Shown piece by piece: positions 9,450-18,809 of a stretch of DNA of 64,000 nucleotides. Origin of the DNA: Calorimonas adulescens (lineage in GTDB: Bacteria > Bacillota > Thermoanaerobacteria > Thermoanaerobacterales > UBA4877). Positions within the stretch are counted from its first letter, which is position 1, and each line of letters starts with the position of its first letter. The position numbers and the translations under genes were made by a program. The notes under the pieces were generated by a model that made no database searches, had not been told where the DNA came from, and saw only the letters and a list, made by a program, of their open reading frames with translations. The stretch spans positions 1-64,000 of the forward strand of contig NZ_VTPS01000009.1 of the NCBI RefSeq assembly GCF_008274215.1. Direction: 5' to 3'.

Positions 9450-9470
9450 TTTTTTCTCTCTTTTTTTTTA
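9438..9470 (+). terminator. Terminator overlapping the ymfH stop codon
   Basis: GAGAGAA (9438-9444) pairs with TTCTCTC (9454-9460), followed by nine T. The left arm lies in the last codons of ymfH. It separates the peptidase pair from the mraZ operon. Confidence 0.75.
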
Positions 9471-9510
9471 TTTTAAGAAGGAATTTTTGAAGTTTTATAG
9501 AATTATCATA

Positions 9511-9539
9511 CAGTGGGGTAAAGTGGTTTAAAGTGGTTT
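9511..9539 (+). promoter_or_regulatory. MraZ box: three 10-bp direct repeats before mraZ
   Basis: Three GTGG units lie at exact 10-bp steps: CAGTGGGGT (9511-9519), AAAGTGGTTT (9520-9529) and AAAGTGGTTT (9530-9539). The last two match the AAAGTGKNNN repeats bound by MraZ in Mollicutes, and the 10-bp phase is what the ring-shaped MraZ octamer binds in E. coli. This is the expected autoregulatory site of the division operon. Confidence 0.75.
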
Positions 9540-9563
9540 AAAATGTTGAATGGAGATAGGAAA

Positions 9564-9995
9564 ATGCTTATTGGAGAATACAGACACACCTTAGATTCAA
9601 AGGGAAGAATAATAATCCCGGCAAAATTCAGGGGAGAATTAGGAGAACACTTTGTAATGACCAAAGGACTTGACGGGTGTTTGTTTGTCTATCCTCTAAG
9701 TGAATGGCAGAGCATTGAAGATAAACTGAGAAAGCTTCCAATGAACAAAAAAGACGCAAGAACCTTTGAACGTTTTTTCTTTTCAGGAGCTGTAGAATGC
9801 GAAATGGACAATCAGGGCAGGGTAGTTATACCACAAAACCTAAGGGAATATGCTGGTATCACCAATGAGGTGGTTATTATAGGTATTTCTACCAGGGTAG
9901 AGATATGGAGTCAGGATAAATGGGAAAACTACAATAATGAAAGTGATTATACTTATGAGGACATTGCAGAGAGACTGGAAGATATAGATTTATAG
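9564..9995 (+). CDS. mraZ: Transcriptional regulator MraZ
   Basis: MraZ is an AbrB-like, ring-forming DNA-binding protein that opens the division and cell-wall cluster and represses it. The 143-residue protein shows two SpoVT-AbrB-like repeats (GEYRHTLDSKGRIIIPAKFR at the start, later MDNQGRVVIPQNLR). I start at the ATG at 9564, preceded by GGAGATAGG, which gives the usual N-terminus MLIGEYRH; the ATG at 9543 adds seven atypical residues. The DNA repeats it should bind lie just upstream at 9511-9539. Confidence 0.93.
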   Translation: MLIGEYRHTLDSKGRIIIPAKFRGELGEHFVMTKGLDGCLFVYPLSEWQSIEDKLRKLPMNKKDARTFERFFFSGAVECEMDNQGRVVIPQNLREYAGITNEVVIIGISTRVEIWSQDKWENYNNESDYTYEDIAERLEDIDL

Positions 9996-10018
9996 GGAAT
10001 TTATAGGGAGAGACTTTT

Positions 10019-10948
10019 ATGAAGGAACATAAACCAGTGCTTTTAATTGAAACAGTAGAACTTTTAAAGGTAAAGGAAAATGGAGTATATGTGGATGGAA
10101 CGTTAGGAGCAGGTGGGCATTCTATGGAAATACTGAAAAGACTTAATGGCGGTAAGCTCATTGGTATTGATAGAGATATGAACGCTATTGAAATTGCCCG
10201 AAAAAATTTACGCGACTTTTCTAATATGGTTACACTGATTAAGGGGAATTTTAAAGATATAAAGAATATATTAAGCGAGGTTGGAGTCGACATGATAGAC
10301 GGAGCGGTCCTGGATTTAGGATTTTCATCCATTCAGGTGGATGATCCTGAGAGGGGCTTCTCATATCAAAATGATGGTCCATTGGATATGCGTATGGATA
10401 AAGATGATGATCTAACTGCAGAGGAGATTGTTAACACATGGGGAGAAAAGGAACTGGCAGAAATAATATCGACATATGGCGAAGAAAAATGGTCTTCAAG
10501 AATTGCTCACTTTATTGTTGAGGCAAGGGGAAAAAGGAAGATAAACACAACTGGTCAGCTGGCTGAAATAATTAAATCAGCTATTCCTGCTCGGGCAAGG
10601 AGGACAGGCCCGCACCCGGCCAAGAGGACATTCCAGGCACTCAGGATAGCTGTAAACTCTGAGATTGATATCCTGAGTGACGCATTAAAGAATTTTGTGG
10701 ATGTTTTAAAACCCGGTGGGAGGATATGTGTAATCAGTTTTCATTCTCTTGAGGATAGAATAGTAAAGCAAACATTTAAGGAATTGGAAAATCCCTGTGT
10801 TTGTCCTCCGGACTTACCGGCATGTGTTTGTGGGAAAGAACAGAAGTTGAAGATAATAACTAAAAAGCCAGTATTACCGGATTTGATGGAAATAGAAAAT
10901 AACCCTCGAGCCAGAAGTGCTAGGTTACGAGTTGCAGAACGGACTTAG
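10019..10948 (+). CDS. rsmH: 16S rRNA m4C1402 methyltransferase RsmH
   Basis: RsmH methylates N4 of C1402 in the decoding centre of 16S rRNA with S-adenosylmethionine. It is 309 residues, normal length. The SAM-binding motif is [11 protein letters not shown] near residue 27, and the C-terminal [12 protein letters not shown] is typical. GGGAGAG precedes the ATG. It is second in the cluster after mraZ, as in most bacteria, with 23 bases between them. Confidence 0.95.
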   Translation: MKEHKPVLLIETVELLKVKENGVYVDGTLGAGGHSMEILKRLNGGKLIGIDRDMNAIEIARKNLRDFSNMVTLIKGNFKDIKNILSEVGVDMIDGAVLDLGFSSIQVDDPERGFSYQNDGPLDMRMDKDDDLTAEEIVNTWGEKELAEIISTYGEEKWSSRIAHFIVEARGKRKINTTGQLAEIIKSAIPARARRTGPHPAKRTFQALRIAVNSEIDILSDALKNFVDVLKPGGRICVISFHSLEDRIVKQTFKELENPCVCPPDLPACVCGKEQKLKIITKKPVLPDLMEIENNPRARSARLRVAERT

Positions 10949-10982
10949 ACTCAGTTCTATAAATTGAAGGAGAGGAATAAAA

Positions 10983-11429
10983 TTGTTAGAGAGCCGTAGA
11001 GTAGAATATTATCAGGTGGATTACAATAAAGTTGAGAAAGCGAATAAAAAAATAAAACGTCAAAAACGGAAATTTAAAAATATGGTTCTCACCATTCTGT
11101 TGTGTAGTACAGCAATTTTACTGACATGCAGATATGTAAAGATAACACAGTTAAATTATGAGATTAATAACTTGGAAAAAGAACTAACCACTATTAATGG
11201 TGAGAACCAGAATTTAAATGTAAAGCTGGCCGAAACAGAAAATTTAAAAGAAATAGAGAATATAGCAAGAACAAAATTACATATGCATGAACCTCTAAAA
11301 GAAGATGTAGTTTATGTTGTTGTTGACAATTATCATGTCGCAAAATCCGAACCGCCACAGAAACCAACAAATAATAATTATGAAATTGGTAATTTTTTTA
11401 TAAAGATTTTTGGAACGATAATACGATAG
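10983..11429 (+). CDS. ftsL: Cell division protein FtsL-like
   Basis: This is a small bitopic protein: a basic cytoplasmic N-terminus, one membrane segment (about residues 36-56) and an external coiled coil rich in Asn, Glu and Leu (about 56-95), ending in a proline-containing tail. Sequence conservation of FtsL is low, so the call rests on architecture and on the position between rsmH and the PBP gene. FtsL joins FtsQ/DivIB and DivIC/FtsB to activate septal synthesis. The start is a TTG with AAGGAGAGG 7 bases upstream. Confidence 0.8.
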   Translation: MLESRRVEYYQVDYNKVEKANKKIKRQKRKFKNMVLTILLCSTAILLTCRYVKITQLNYEINNLEKELTTINGENQNLNVKLAETENLKEIENIARTKLHMHEPLKEDVVYVVVDNYHVAKSEPPQKPTNNNYEIGNFFIKIFGTIIR

Positions 11430-11445
11430 CCATGAGGTGATTGGT

Positions 11446-13542
11446 TTGCCCTCATCCTATAGCAGTATTAAAAAAAGGATTTTTATATTTTTGATTTTAC
11501 TTCTACTTGTTGGCACTGTTTTGATCGGGAGACTCGCTTGGATTCAACTGGTCCAGGGAAAGTGGTTAAAACAGAAGGCATTGGAACAGTCCACGCTGGA
11601 TATACAGGTAACCCCAAACAGAGGCACAATATTTGACAGAAATGGTGAAGAACTGGCCGTAAGTGCCAGTGCGGGGATGGTTACCGCTGTACCTCGCAGT
11701 ATAAGTGATCCGGAAGGAGTATCGGCGGAGCTTGCACCACTTCTGGGTTTAAAGAAGGAGGATATTTTACAGAAGATAAGTAACAAAAAATATCAGGAGG
11801 TGCTTCTTAAAAGAAAGGTTTCTAATGATATTATATCCGAGATTAGAAAACTCAATTTAAAAGGTATCGAAATTTCAAGCGATACTAAAAGATATTATCC
11901 CAACAACAACCTTGCAGCTCACGTACTTGGCTTTACAGGGACAGATAATCAGGGATTAGACGGTCTGGAAGCAATGTATGATAATATATTGACAGGAGTA
12001 CCTGGAAGAATATCAACTCCAAAAGATGCAAGCGGGAGGAAAATAGATGATTCGACCTCAGAATATTATAAACCTGAAGACGGATATAACCTTGTTCTGA
12101 CTATTGATGAGGTAATTCAGCATTATGTTGAAAAAGCACTGGATCAGGCATATGCTGATACAAAACCATCAAAGGGAATGAGTGCGATTGTTATGGACCC
12201 GCAGACGGGGGAAATACTGGCTATGGCAAACAGGCCTGATTATAATCCCAATGACCCGTTTGCAGGCCCTAAGGAAAATTGGTACAATTTATGGAGAAAT
12301 TATGCTGTGTCTAATGTTTACGAACCTGGCTCGGTATTTAAAGCAATAACTGCAGCAGCAGCGTTAGAGGAAGGTGTGGTAACACCGGATGAAGTGTTTT
12401 ATGACCATGGGTATATTATGGTTGCCGGTCAAAGAATAAACTGCTGGAGGTATTATAATCCACATGGACGTGAAACTTTTAAAGAAGGTGTCGAAAATTC
12501 ATGCAATGTTGTGTTCGTAACTGTAGCGCAAAGATTGGGAAAAGAAAAATTTTATAAATATATAAATGCCTTTGGATTTGGACAAAAGACAGGAATAAGA
12601 TTGCCGGGTGAAAGTACGGGAATAGTAAATCCCTTAGAAAAAATTGGGCCAGTTGAGCTGGCAACAATTTCATTTGGTCAGGGCATCTCTGTGACTCCAA
12701 TACAGATGATAACAGCGTTTTCAGCTATCGCCAATGGTGGGAAGCTGTTTCAACCATACATTGTCAAGGCTATCACAGACAACAATGGCAATGTAGTAAA
12801 AAAATATGAGCCTGTACTGGTAAGGCAGGTTATTTCCGAGGAGACCTCTAGAGAGATGCGTGACATACTTGAGGGTGTTGTTGCCAATGGAACAGGGCAC
12901 AGTGCATATTTGGAAGGCTACAGGGTGGCTGGCAAGACTGGTACTTCAGAAAAATATCAACAGGGGAAATATATTGCTTCCTTTGCTGCATTTGCACCCG
13001 CAGATGATCCTAAAGTTGCTGTCTTGGTTGTTATAGATGAACCAAATACTTTTTCCCATATGGGGGGTGCAATTGCAGCTCCAGTAGTGAAAAGTATATT
13101 GTCTGACACATTGCGCTATTTAAATGTAGAACCACGCTATTCAGAAAATGATTCTGAATACGTGCAAAAGGATGTTACTGTCCCCAATCTTATTGGCAAT
13201 AATGTTAATGATGCTGCAAAACAGCTTGATGAACTGCATTTGCAGTATAGCATAGAAGGTGTTGGCAATAAGGTTGTAGATCAAATTCCTAAAGAGGGAG
13301 AAAAAATAAAAGAGGGTTCCATGGTAATACTATACTTGGATGGGAAAAGTGAAGGCAATGTAAGGGTGCCTGACTTAAAAGGGAAGACCATACGCGAGGC
13401 AAGTGATATTTTGTCATCTTACGGTCTGAAGATAAATATTAAGGGTGATGGATATTGTGTGTCTCAAGATCCCGAGGCAGGTACCGAGGTTGCGCCTGGC
13501 ACCATTGTCAATCTCCAATTTAAACTTAATGATAACTCATGA
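11446..13542 (+). CDS. spoVD: Class B penicillin-binding protein with two PASTA domains (SpoVD/FtsI type)
   Basis: This transpeptidase cross-links peptidoglycan at the septum or spore cortex. The order is an N-terminal membrane anchor (about residues 10-30), PBP dimer domain, transpeptidase with active serine S296 in EPGSVFK, SCN at 352-354 and KTG at 497-499, then two PASTA repeats from about residue 575. SpoVD of Bacillus has one PASTA domain, and PBP2b has two but no sporulation role. With only one such gene in the cluster, it may serve both division and sporulation. I start at the TTG at 11446 with GAGGTG upstream; the GTG at 11437 lies within that site. Confidence 0.88.
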   Translation: MPSSYSSIKKRIFIFLILLLLVGTVLIGRLAWIQLVQGKWLKQKALEQSTLDIQVTPNRGTIFDRNGEELAVSASAGMVTAVPRSISDPEGVSAELAPLLGLKKEDILQKISNKKYQEVLLKRKVSNDIISEIRKLNLKGIEISSDTKRYYPNNNLAAHVLGFTGTDNQGLDGLEAMYDNILTGVPGRISTPKDASGRKIDDSTSEYYKPEDGYNLVLTIDEVIQHYVEKALDQAYADTKPSKGMSAIVMDPQTGEILAMANRPDYNPNDPFAGPKENWYNLWRNYAVSNVYEPGSVFKAITAAAALEEGVVTPDEVFYDHGYIMVAGQRINCWRYYNPHGRETFKEGVENSCNVVFVTVAQRLGKEKFYKYINAFGFGQKTGIRLPGESTGIVNPLEKIGPVELATISFGQGISVTPIQMITAFSAIANGGKLFQPYIVKAITDNNGNVVKKYEPVLVRQVISEETSREMRDILEGVVANGTGHSAYLEGYRVAGKTGTSEKYQQGKYIASFAAFAPADDPKVAVLVVIDEPNTFSHMGGAIAAPVVKSILSDTLRYLNVEPRYSENDSEYVQKDVTVPNLIGNNVNDAAKQLDELHLQYSIEGVGNKVVDQIPKEGEKIKEGSMVILYLDGKSEGNVRVPDLKGKTIREASDILSSYGLKINIKGDGYCVSQDPEAGTEVAPGTIVNLQFKLNDNS

Positions 13543-13562
13543 GAAAATTGCACAATACTCTG

Positions 13563-13592
13563 TTTACATTTTTAGGGAGTAAGTGGTATACT
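13563..13592 (+). promoter_or_regulatory. Candidate internal promoter before murE
   Basis: TTTACA (13563-13568) and TATACT (13587-13592) are 18 bases apart in the 85-bp gap between spoVD and murE. It would let the mur genes be expressed independently of the mraZ promoter. Confidence 0.5.
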
Positions 13593-13627
13593 ATTTGTTG
13601 CTTATATCAATGAAATGAGGAGAATAT

Positions 13628-15082
13628 ATGCTGTTATCAAAGATGCTTGATGGGCTACAGTATGTTGGTATAAATAACTTCCGTGATATGGAAATAAAAC
13701 GAGTAATGTATGATTCAAGAAAGGTTGAAGATGGAGATATATTTGTGTGTATAAAAGGTTTTAATACAGATGGTCATATGTATATAGGCCAGGCCATAAA
13801 AAAAGGTGCAAAAGCGGTCGTGATAGATGGAAATCATGAGATTAGAAGGGAAGATGTACCTGTCATAATTGTTGAGGATACAAGGAATGCATTGGCATAT
13901 CTATCAAGTAAAATTTATGGTTTTCCTTCTGGTAACTTTTGTCTTATTGGGGTGACTGGCACCAACGGTAAGACAACAGTTACTTTTTTGATAAAAAACA
14001 TATTAGATTATCTTGGTAAAAAGACAGGGCTTATTGGGACAATTAAAAATATTGTTGGCGATGAAGAGATTGCTTCAGAACATACAACTCCTGAAGCGGC
14101 TGATCTGCAAAAATTATTTCATGATATGACACTAAAAGGGATAGACTATTGTGTTATGGAGGTTTCCTCTCATTCATTGGAGCTTAAGAGGGTGGATTAC
14201 ACAGACTTTAATGTTGGAGTATTGACCAATATAACCCAGGACCATCTTGATTTTCATATTACGATGGATAACTATGTAAATGCCAAAGCTAAGCTTTTTG
14301 AAAGGTCTTCGGATTATTGCATTTTAAACGCAGATGATAAATATATCGAAACAATTAAGAGCAAATGTAATCATAAAGCACATATATGTACATACGGTAT
14401 AGAAAATGGAGATATCAGAGTAAAAATTAACAGTTTGAAAATAGGACAGACAAACTTTGATATTTTAATAAAGGGTAAAAGATATAATGTCAACTATAGG
14501 GTACCTGGACGTTTTAGTGTTTATAACGCCATGGCAGCGTTCTCAACATTGTATTGTCTAGGTTTTAGCCCGGAAGATATAGTAGAGGGGATGGAAAACT
14601 TTAATGGTGTTCCAGGTAGATTTGAAGTGTTGAATCTGCCGGTTGGTTTTAAGGTTGTCATTGATTATGCACATACACCGGATGGCCTTATGAACATATT
14701 AAACTCAATCAATGAATGTGAGCATTCAAGGATTATTACAGTATTTGGGTGCGGTGGGAATAGAGATAAGACTAAAAGACCATTGATGGGTAAGATAGCA
14801 TGTGAGCTGTCTGATTTGGTAATTATAACCTCAGATAATCCAAGGAATGAAGATCCGATGAAAATAATTGACGACATTGAAGCTGGGATTTTAAATAAGT
14901 ATAACAATTATTTTAAAATAGAAAATCGAAAGGAAGCGATAAAATTAGCACTGGACATGGCAAAAGATAATGATATAGTGTTACTTGCTGGAAAGGGCCA
15001 TGAGACATATCAAATTTTGGGGGATAGGACTGTTCCATTTGACGAACGATTAGTAGTTAAGGATATTTTGGGGGTAAAATGA
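13628..15082 (+). CDS. murE: UDP-MurNAc-tripeptide synthetase MurE (meso-DAP adding)
   Basis: MurE adds the third amino acid to the peptidoglycan stem peptide. The ATP loop GVTGTNGKTT is near residue 113. The motif DNPRNEDP near residue 400 marks enzymes that use meso-diaminopimelate; lysine-adding enzymes lack this arginine. The 484-residue length is standard. TGAGGAG precedes the ATG. It overlaps murF by four bases, implying translational coupling. Confidence 0.95.
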   Translation: MLLSKMLDGLQYVGINNFRDMEIKRVMYDSRKVEDGDIFVCIKGFNTDGHMYIGQAIKKGAKAVVIDGNHEIRREDVPVIIVEDTRNALAYLSSKIYGFPSGNFCLIGVTGTNGKTTVTFLIKNILDYLGKKTGLIGTIKNIVGDEEIASEHTTPEAADLQKLFHDMTLKGIDYCVMEVSSHSLELKRVDYTDFNVGVLTNITQDHLDFHITMDNYVNAKAKLFERSSDYCILNADDKYIETIKSKCNHKAHICTYGIENGDIRVKINSLKIGQTNFDILIKGKRYNVNYRVPGRFSVYNAMAAFSTLYCLGFSPEDIVEGMENFNGVPGRFEVLNLPVGFKVVIDYAHTPDGLMNILNSINECEHSRIITVFGCGGNRDKTKRPLMGKIACELSDLVIITSDNPRNEDPMKIIDDIEAGILNKYNNYFKIENRKEAIKLALDMAKDNDIVLLAGKGHETYQILGDRTVPFDERLVVKDILGVK

Positions 15083-16473
15083 TGATAACACTTGACGATA
15101 TTTTATTTGCTACAAAAGGAAATGTGATTGGCAATGCCTATCATAATCTAAGTTTTTCTGGTATTTCAATAGATAGCCGCAATATAAAAAATGGGCAACT
15201 TTTTATACCTTTGGTGGGGGAAAGGTTTGATGGCCATGATTTTATTTTAAATGCTGTACGAGGTGGAGCAACAGCATGTCTTACCCAGAAGGATATTGAA
15301 ATAGGTGACAACGATACAGTCCTGATAAGGGTACAGGATACATTAAGGTCACTTCAGGATATCGCAAAATATATGAGGCAAAAATATTCAAAAGTAAAAG
15401 TTATTGCCATAACGGGAAGTACAGGGAAGACAACAACAAAAAATTTTGTTACTTCTGTTTTATCGCAAAAGTATAAGGTTTTGAGCAATATAGGTAACTA
15501 TAATAACCAGATAGGTCTGCCTCTCACCTTGGTAGACATTGATGAGACACACGATATAGCAGTATTAGAAATGGGAATGAATTCTTTTGGAGAGATCAGA
15601 AACTTAAGTGATATAGCAAGACCGGATGTGGCAATAATAACAAATATAGGGACAGCTCATATAGGTAATTTAGGGTCCAGAGAAAATATTTTAAAAGCCA
15701 AACTAGAAATAACAGAGTTCTTTGGAGAAGATAATATTGCTTATTTTAATGGGGATGACGACCTCTTAAACAAGGTAAATGGCAATTATAGGATATTATA
15801 TTTTGGATTTAATGAAAAAAATGATATTCAGGCATTTAATATAAAGAGCAATAAACAAGATGGTATGGAGTTTGATGTAAGATACAAGGGAGACATAAAA
15901 CACTTTATGACAAAAATACCAGGGAAACATAATATCTTGAATGCTCTTCCCGCTATTGCTGCTGGATATAATTTTGGTATGAAATACGAGGATATTTTTG
16001 ATGGATTGGCTGGGACAGTTAATGAAAAAATGAGATTAAAGCTAATAAGTGTAAATGGCATAAGCATTATTGATGACACCTATAATGCAAACCCTGATTC
16101 TGTTAAGGCTGCTATAGATTATTTGATTGATATATCTACCAATAGAAGAAAGGTCGTAATATTGGGTGATATGCTTGAATTGGGTGAATATACTGTTAAA
16201 GCCCATGAAGAGATAGGTGAATACTGCCACCTATCAGGTATAGATCTGCTTATTGCCTATGGCGATTATTCAAAGCATATTGTTGATTCTGCTGTTAATA
16301 GCGGAATGAGGCCTGGCGATGTATTTTATTACCAAAATAAACAAGAACTGTTCCGAAGTTTAAAAACTATCGTCAAACCGGGAGACGTGATACTGGTTAA
16401 GGGTTCTCGAGGGATGAAGATGGATGAAATAGTAGATTACCTGGAGGAGAAATACGATGGGACAATTTTTTAG
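15079..16473 (+). CDS. murF: UDP-MurNAc-pentapeptide synthetase MurF
   Basis: MurF joins D-Ala-D-Ala to the UDP-MurNAc tripeptide. The Mur ligase ATP loop ITGSTGKTTTKNFV is near residue 113, and DDTYNANPDS near 333 is the family-specific substrate segment. It is full length (464 residues). The ATG overlaps the murE stop (ATGA), and its 3' end overlaps mraY by 17 bases, so murE-murF-mraY are tightly coupled. Confidence 0.95.
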   Translation: MMITLDDILFATKGNVIGNAYHNLSFSGISIDSRNIKNGQLFIPLVGERFDGHDFILNAVRGGATACLTQKDIEIGDNDTVLIRVQDTLRSLQDIAKYMRQKYSKVKVIAITGSTGKTTTKNFVTSVLSQKYKVLSNIGNYNNQIGLPLTLVDIDETHDIAVLEMGMNSFGEIRNLSDIARPDVAIITNIGTAHIGNLGSRENILKAKLEITEFFGEDNIAYFNGDDDLLNKVNGNYRILYFGFNEKNDIQAFNIKSNKQDGMEFDVRYKGDIKHFMTKIPGKHNILNALPAIAAGYNFGMKYEDIFDGLAGTVNEKMRLKLISVNGISIIDDTYNANPDSVKAAIDYLIDISTNRRKVVILGDMLELGEYTVKAHEEIGEYCHLSGIDLLIAYGDYSKHIVDSAVNSGMRPGDVFYYQNKQELFRSLKTIVKPGDVILVKGSRGMKMDEIVDYLEEKYDGTIF

Positions 16474-17443
16474 CTCTATTTTTTCTGATAGCCTTTTTGT
16501 GAATTTAATGCTAATAACAGTTTTATCCTTTATGCTTAGTATTTTTATAGCACCTCCAATTATAGAACAAATGGGAAGATTAAAATATGGGCAGGAGGTT
16601 CGTGAGGATGGACCAAAAACTCACCTTGCAAAATCGGGCACCCCAACAATGGGTGGAATTATATTTATAATTTCTTCTGTATTAGTTTCACTTTTCCTTA
16701 TACCTAACAGTATGGATAAATGGGCATTGATATTATTGACATTATCCTTTGCATTTATCGGATTTTTAGATGACTATCTTAAAGTAGTTAGAAAAAAAAG
16801 TTTGGGCTTAAAAGCAAGGGAGAAACTTATATTGCAATTTGTTATCAGCTTTATTTTTGCATATTACGTATATATAACCCACGGTAGTGAGATTTATATC
16901 CCATTTTTAAAGTTCTATGTAGATATTGGGGTTTATTTTATCCCATTTATTGTATTTGTTGTTGTTGGTACGGTAAACAGCGTCAATTTAACTGATGGAC
17001 TTGATGGCCTGGCCGCAGGAGTTACATTTATAGTATCGGCTTTTTTTACACTTTCGGGTCTAATGACAGGTAATATTGCAACAATGCTTTTTGGTAGTTC
17101 TATAACTGGATCAGTACTTGGTTTCTTGCGTTATAACATTTATCCTGCTGAGATATTTATGGGCGATACAGGTTCTTTAGCCTTGGGAGGAGCCGTTGCT
17201 GGTATGGCAGTCATAGCAGATATGCCTTTGATTTTACCTATTGTAGGTGGAATTTATGTGATAGAGGCAGCATCGGTAATTATACAGGTACTGTTTTTCA
17301 GGTTAACGGGCAAGCGGATATTTAAGATGAGTCCTTTGCATCATCATTTTGAGATGCTGGGGTGGCATGAGACAAAGGTTGTTAATTTGTTTATAATCAT
17401 TACGTTGATTTTATCTGTGATTGGACTAATTTCTTTATATTGA
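16457..17443 (+). CDS. mraY: Phospho-MurNAc-pentapeptide transferase MraY
   Basis: This integral membrane enzyme transfers phospho-MurNAc-pentapeptide to undecaprenyl phosphate, making lipid I. It has about ten membrane segments over 328 residues. The catalytic aspartates are visible in FLDDYLKV (near residue 110) and NLTDGLDGLA (near 178), and HHHFE near the C-terminus is the conserved histidine cluster. The start codon lies inside murF, preceded by GGAGGAG. Confidence 0.96.
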   Translation: MGQFFSSIFSDSLFVNLMLITVLSFMLSIFIAPPIIEQMGRLKYGQEVREDGPKTHLAKSGTPTMGGIIFIISSVLVSLFLIPNSMDKWALILLTLSFAFIGFLDDYLKVVRKKSLGLKAREKLILQFVISFIFAYYVYITHGSEIYIPFLKFYVDIGVYFIPFIVFVVVGTVNSVNLTDGLDGLAAGVTFIVSAFFTLSGLMTGNIATMLFGSSITGSVLGFLRYNIYPAEIFMGDTGSLALGGAVAGMAVIADMPLILPIVGGIYVIEAASVIIQVLFFRLTGKRIFKMSPLHHHFEMLGWHETKVVNLFIIITLILSVIGLISLY

Positions 17444-17461
17444 CGATTGGGGTGCTAAACA

Positions 17462-18805
17462 ATGAGTGAAAAGATTTTAGTAGTAGGGTTAGGTATGAGT
17501 GGTATAGCAGTTTCTAAGGTTTTAAATTCTATTGGGTATGAAGTGCTTGTATATGACGATAAACCATATGATCAGATAGAGGGAATAGACAAATTGCAAA
17601 ACCTGCCAATTACCCGAGTCATGGGCGATCCGTTGTCCTATATAAATGAGATAAACTGTATTGTAGTCAGTCCTGGTGTACCGCTGGACAAAGAATTTAT
17701 TGTAAAAGCGATAGATAGAGATATTGAAGTGATATCCGAAATAGAATTGGCGTACAGAATATCAAAAGCCCCTATAATAGCTATAACTGGAACCAATGGG
17801 AAGACAACGACGACTGCACTGACGGGAGAAATATTTAAGAATGCAGGTTTAAAAACAAGGGTTTCTGGGAATATAGGCAAGCCTTTGATTTATGATTGTT
17901 ATGAGGCGGATGATGATGAAATAATTATTGCTGAGATAAGTAGTTTTCAATTGGAAACTATAAGGTATTTTCATCCGCACATTTCTGCCATATTGAATAT
18001 AACTCCTGACCATTTAGATCGGCATAAGACAATGGAAAATTATATTTATATAAAGTCAAAGATTTTTATGAATCAAGATACTTCTGATTTTGCTATATTA
18101 AATTTTGATGATCCAAATACATGGGGCCTACATGATAAAATAAATGCACGGTTAGTGCCTTTCAGCCGAAGAGAAAGACTAAAAGATGGGTTATATATTG
18201 ACGGTGAACATATAATTTCTAACATTGATAACAGTATGGAAAAAATAATTGACATAAATGAAATTTTTATTCCGGGTAAACATAATCTTGAAAATGCACT
18301 GGCAGCCTGTGCAATTGCAAAGTCGTGGGGAATTAATAACGATACGATAAAATATACCCTGAAGACATTTAAAGGGGTGGAACACCGCATTGAGTTTGTA
18401 GATGAAATCAATGGGATAAAATTCATCAATGATTCTAAAGGTACTAATCCAGATGCAGCTATAAAGGCAATTGAAGCGATCAAAGGAGATATCATCCTTA
18501 TTGCTGGTGGCTATGATAAAGGCAATGATTATTATGATTTTATTCAAAGCTTTGATGATAAGGTCAGGTATTTGATACTTATAGGAGCAACTGCTGACAA
18601 GATAGAAAAGCAAGCTACCTCAATGGGCTATACAAATGTTGTAAGGGCGCAAACTCTGAAAGAAGCTGTGGATAAGGCGTATCAATTAGCAAAGAGGGAA
18701 GATACAGTATTGCTCTCGCCTGCCTGTGCCAGTTGGGATATGTTTAGTAACTTTGAAGAGAGAGGAAAGCTATTCAAATCTTATGTAAAGGCGCTCAGGG
18801 GGTAA
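17462..18805 (+). CDS. murD: UDP-MurNAc-L-alanine:D-glutamate ligase MurD
   Basis: MurD adds D-glutamate to UDP-MurNAc-L-Ala in the cytoplasm. It has the N-terminal nucleotide-sugar domain (VVGLGMSGIA), the ATP loop AITGTNGKTTTT near residue 109, NITPDHLDRH near 181 and a C-terminal domain with LLSPACASWDMF. The 447-residue length is normal. It lies between mraY and ftsW in the standard order. Confidence 0.95.
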   Translation: MSEKILVVGLGMSGIAVSKVLNSIGYEVLVYDDKPYDQIEGIDKLQNLPITRVMGDPLSYINEINCIVVSPGVPLDKEFIVKAIDRDIEVISEIELAYRISKAPIIAITGTNGKTTTTALTGEIFKNAGLKTRVSGNIGKPLIYDCYEADDDEIIIAEISSFQLETIRYFHPHISAILNITPDHLDRHKTMENYIYIKSKIFMNQDTSDFAILNFDDPNTWGLHDKINARLVPFSRRERLKDGLYIDGEHIISNIDNSMEKIIDINEIFIPGKHNLENALAACAIAKSWGINNDTIKYTLKTFKGVEHRIEFVDEINGIKFINDSKGTNPDAAIKAIEAIKGDIILIAGGYDKGNDYYDFIQSFDDKVRYLILIGATADKIEKQATSMGYTNVVRAQTLKEAVDKAYQLAKREDTVLLSPACASWDMFSNFEERGKLFKSYVKALRG

Positions 18806-18809
18806 ATTT

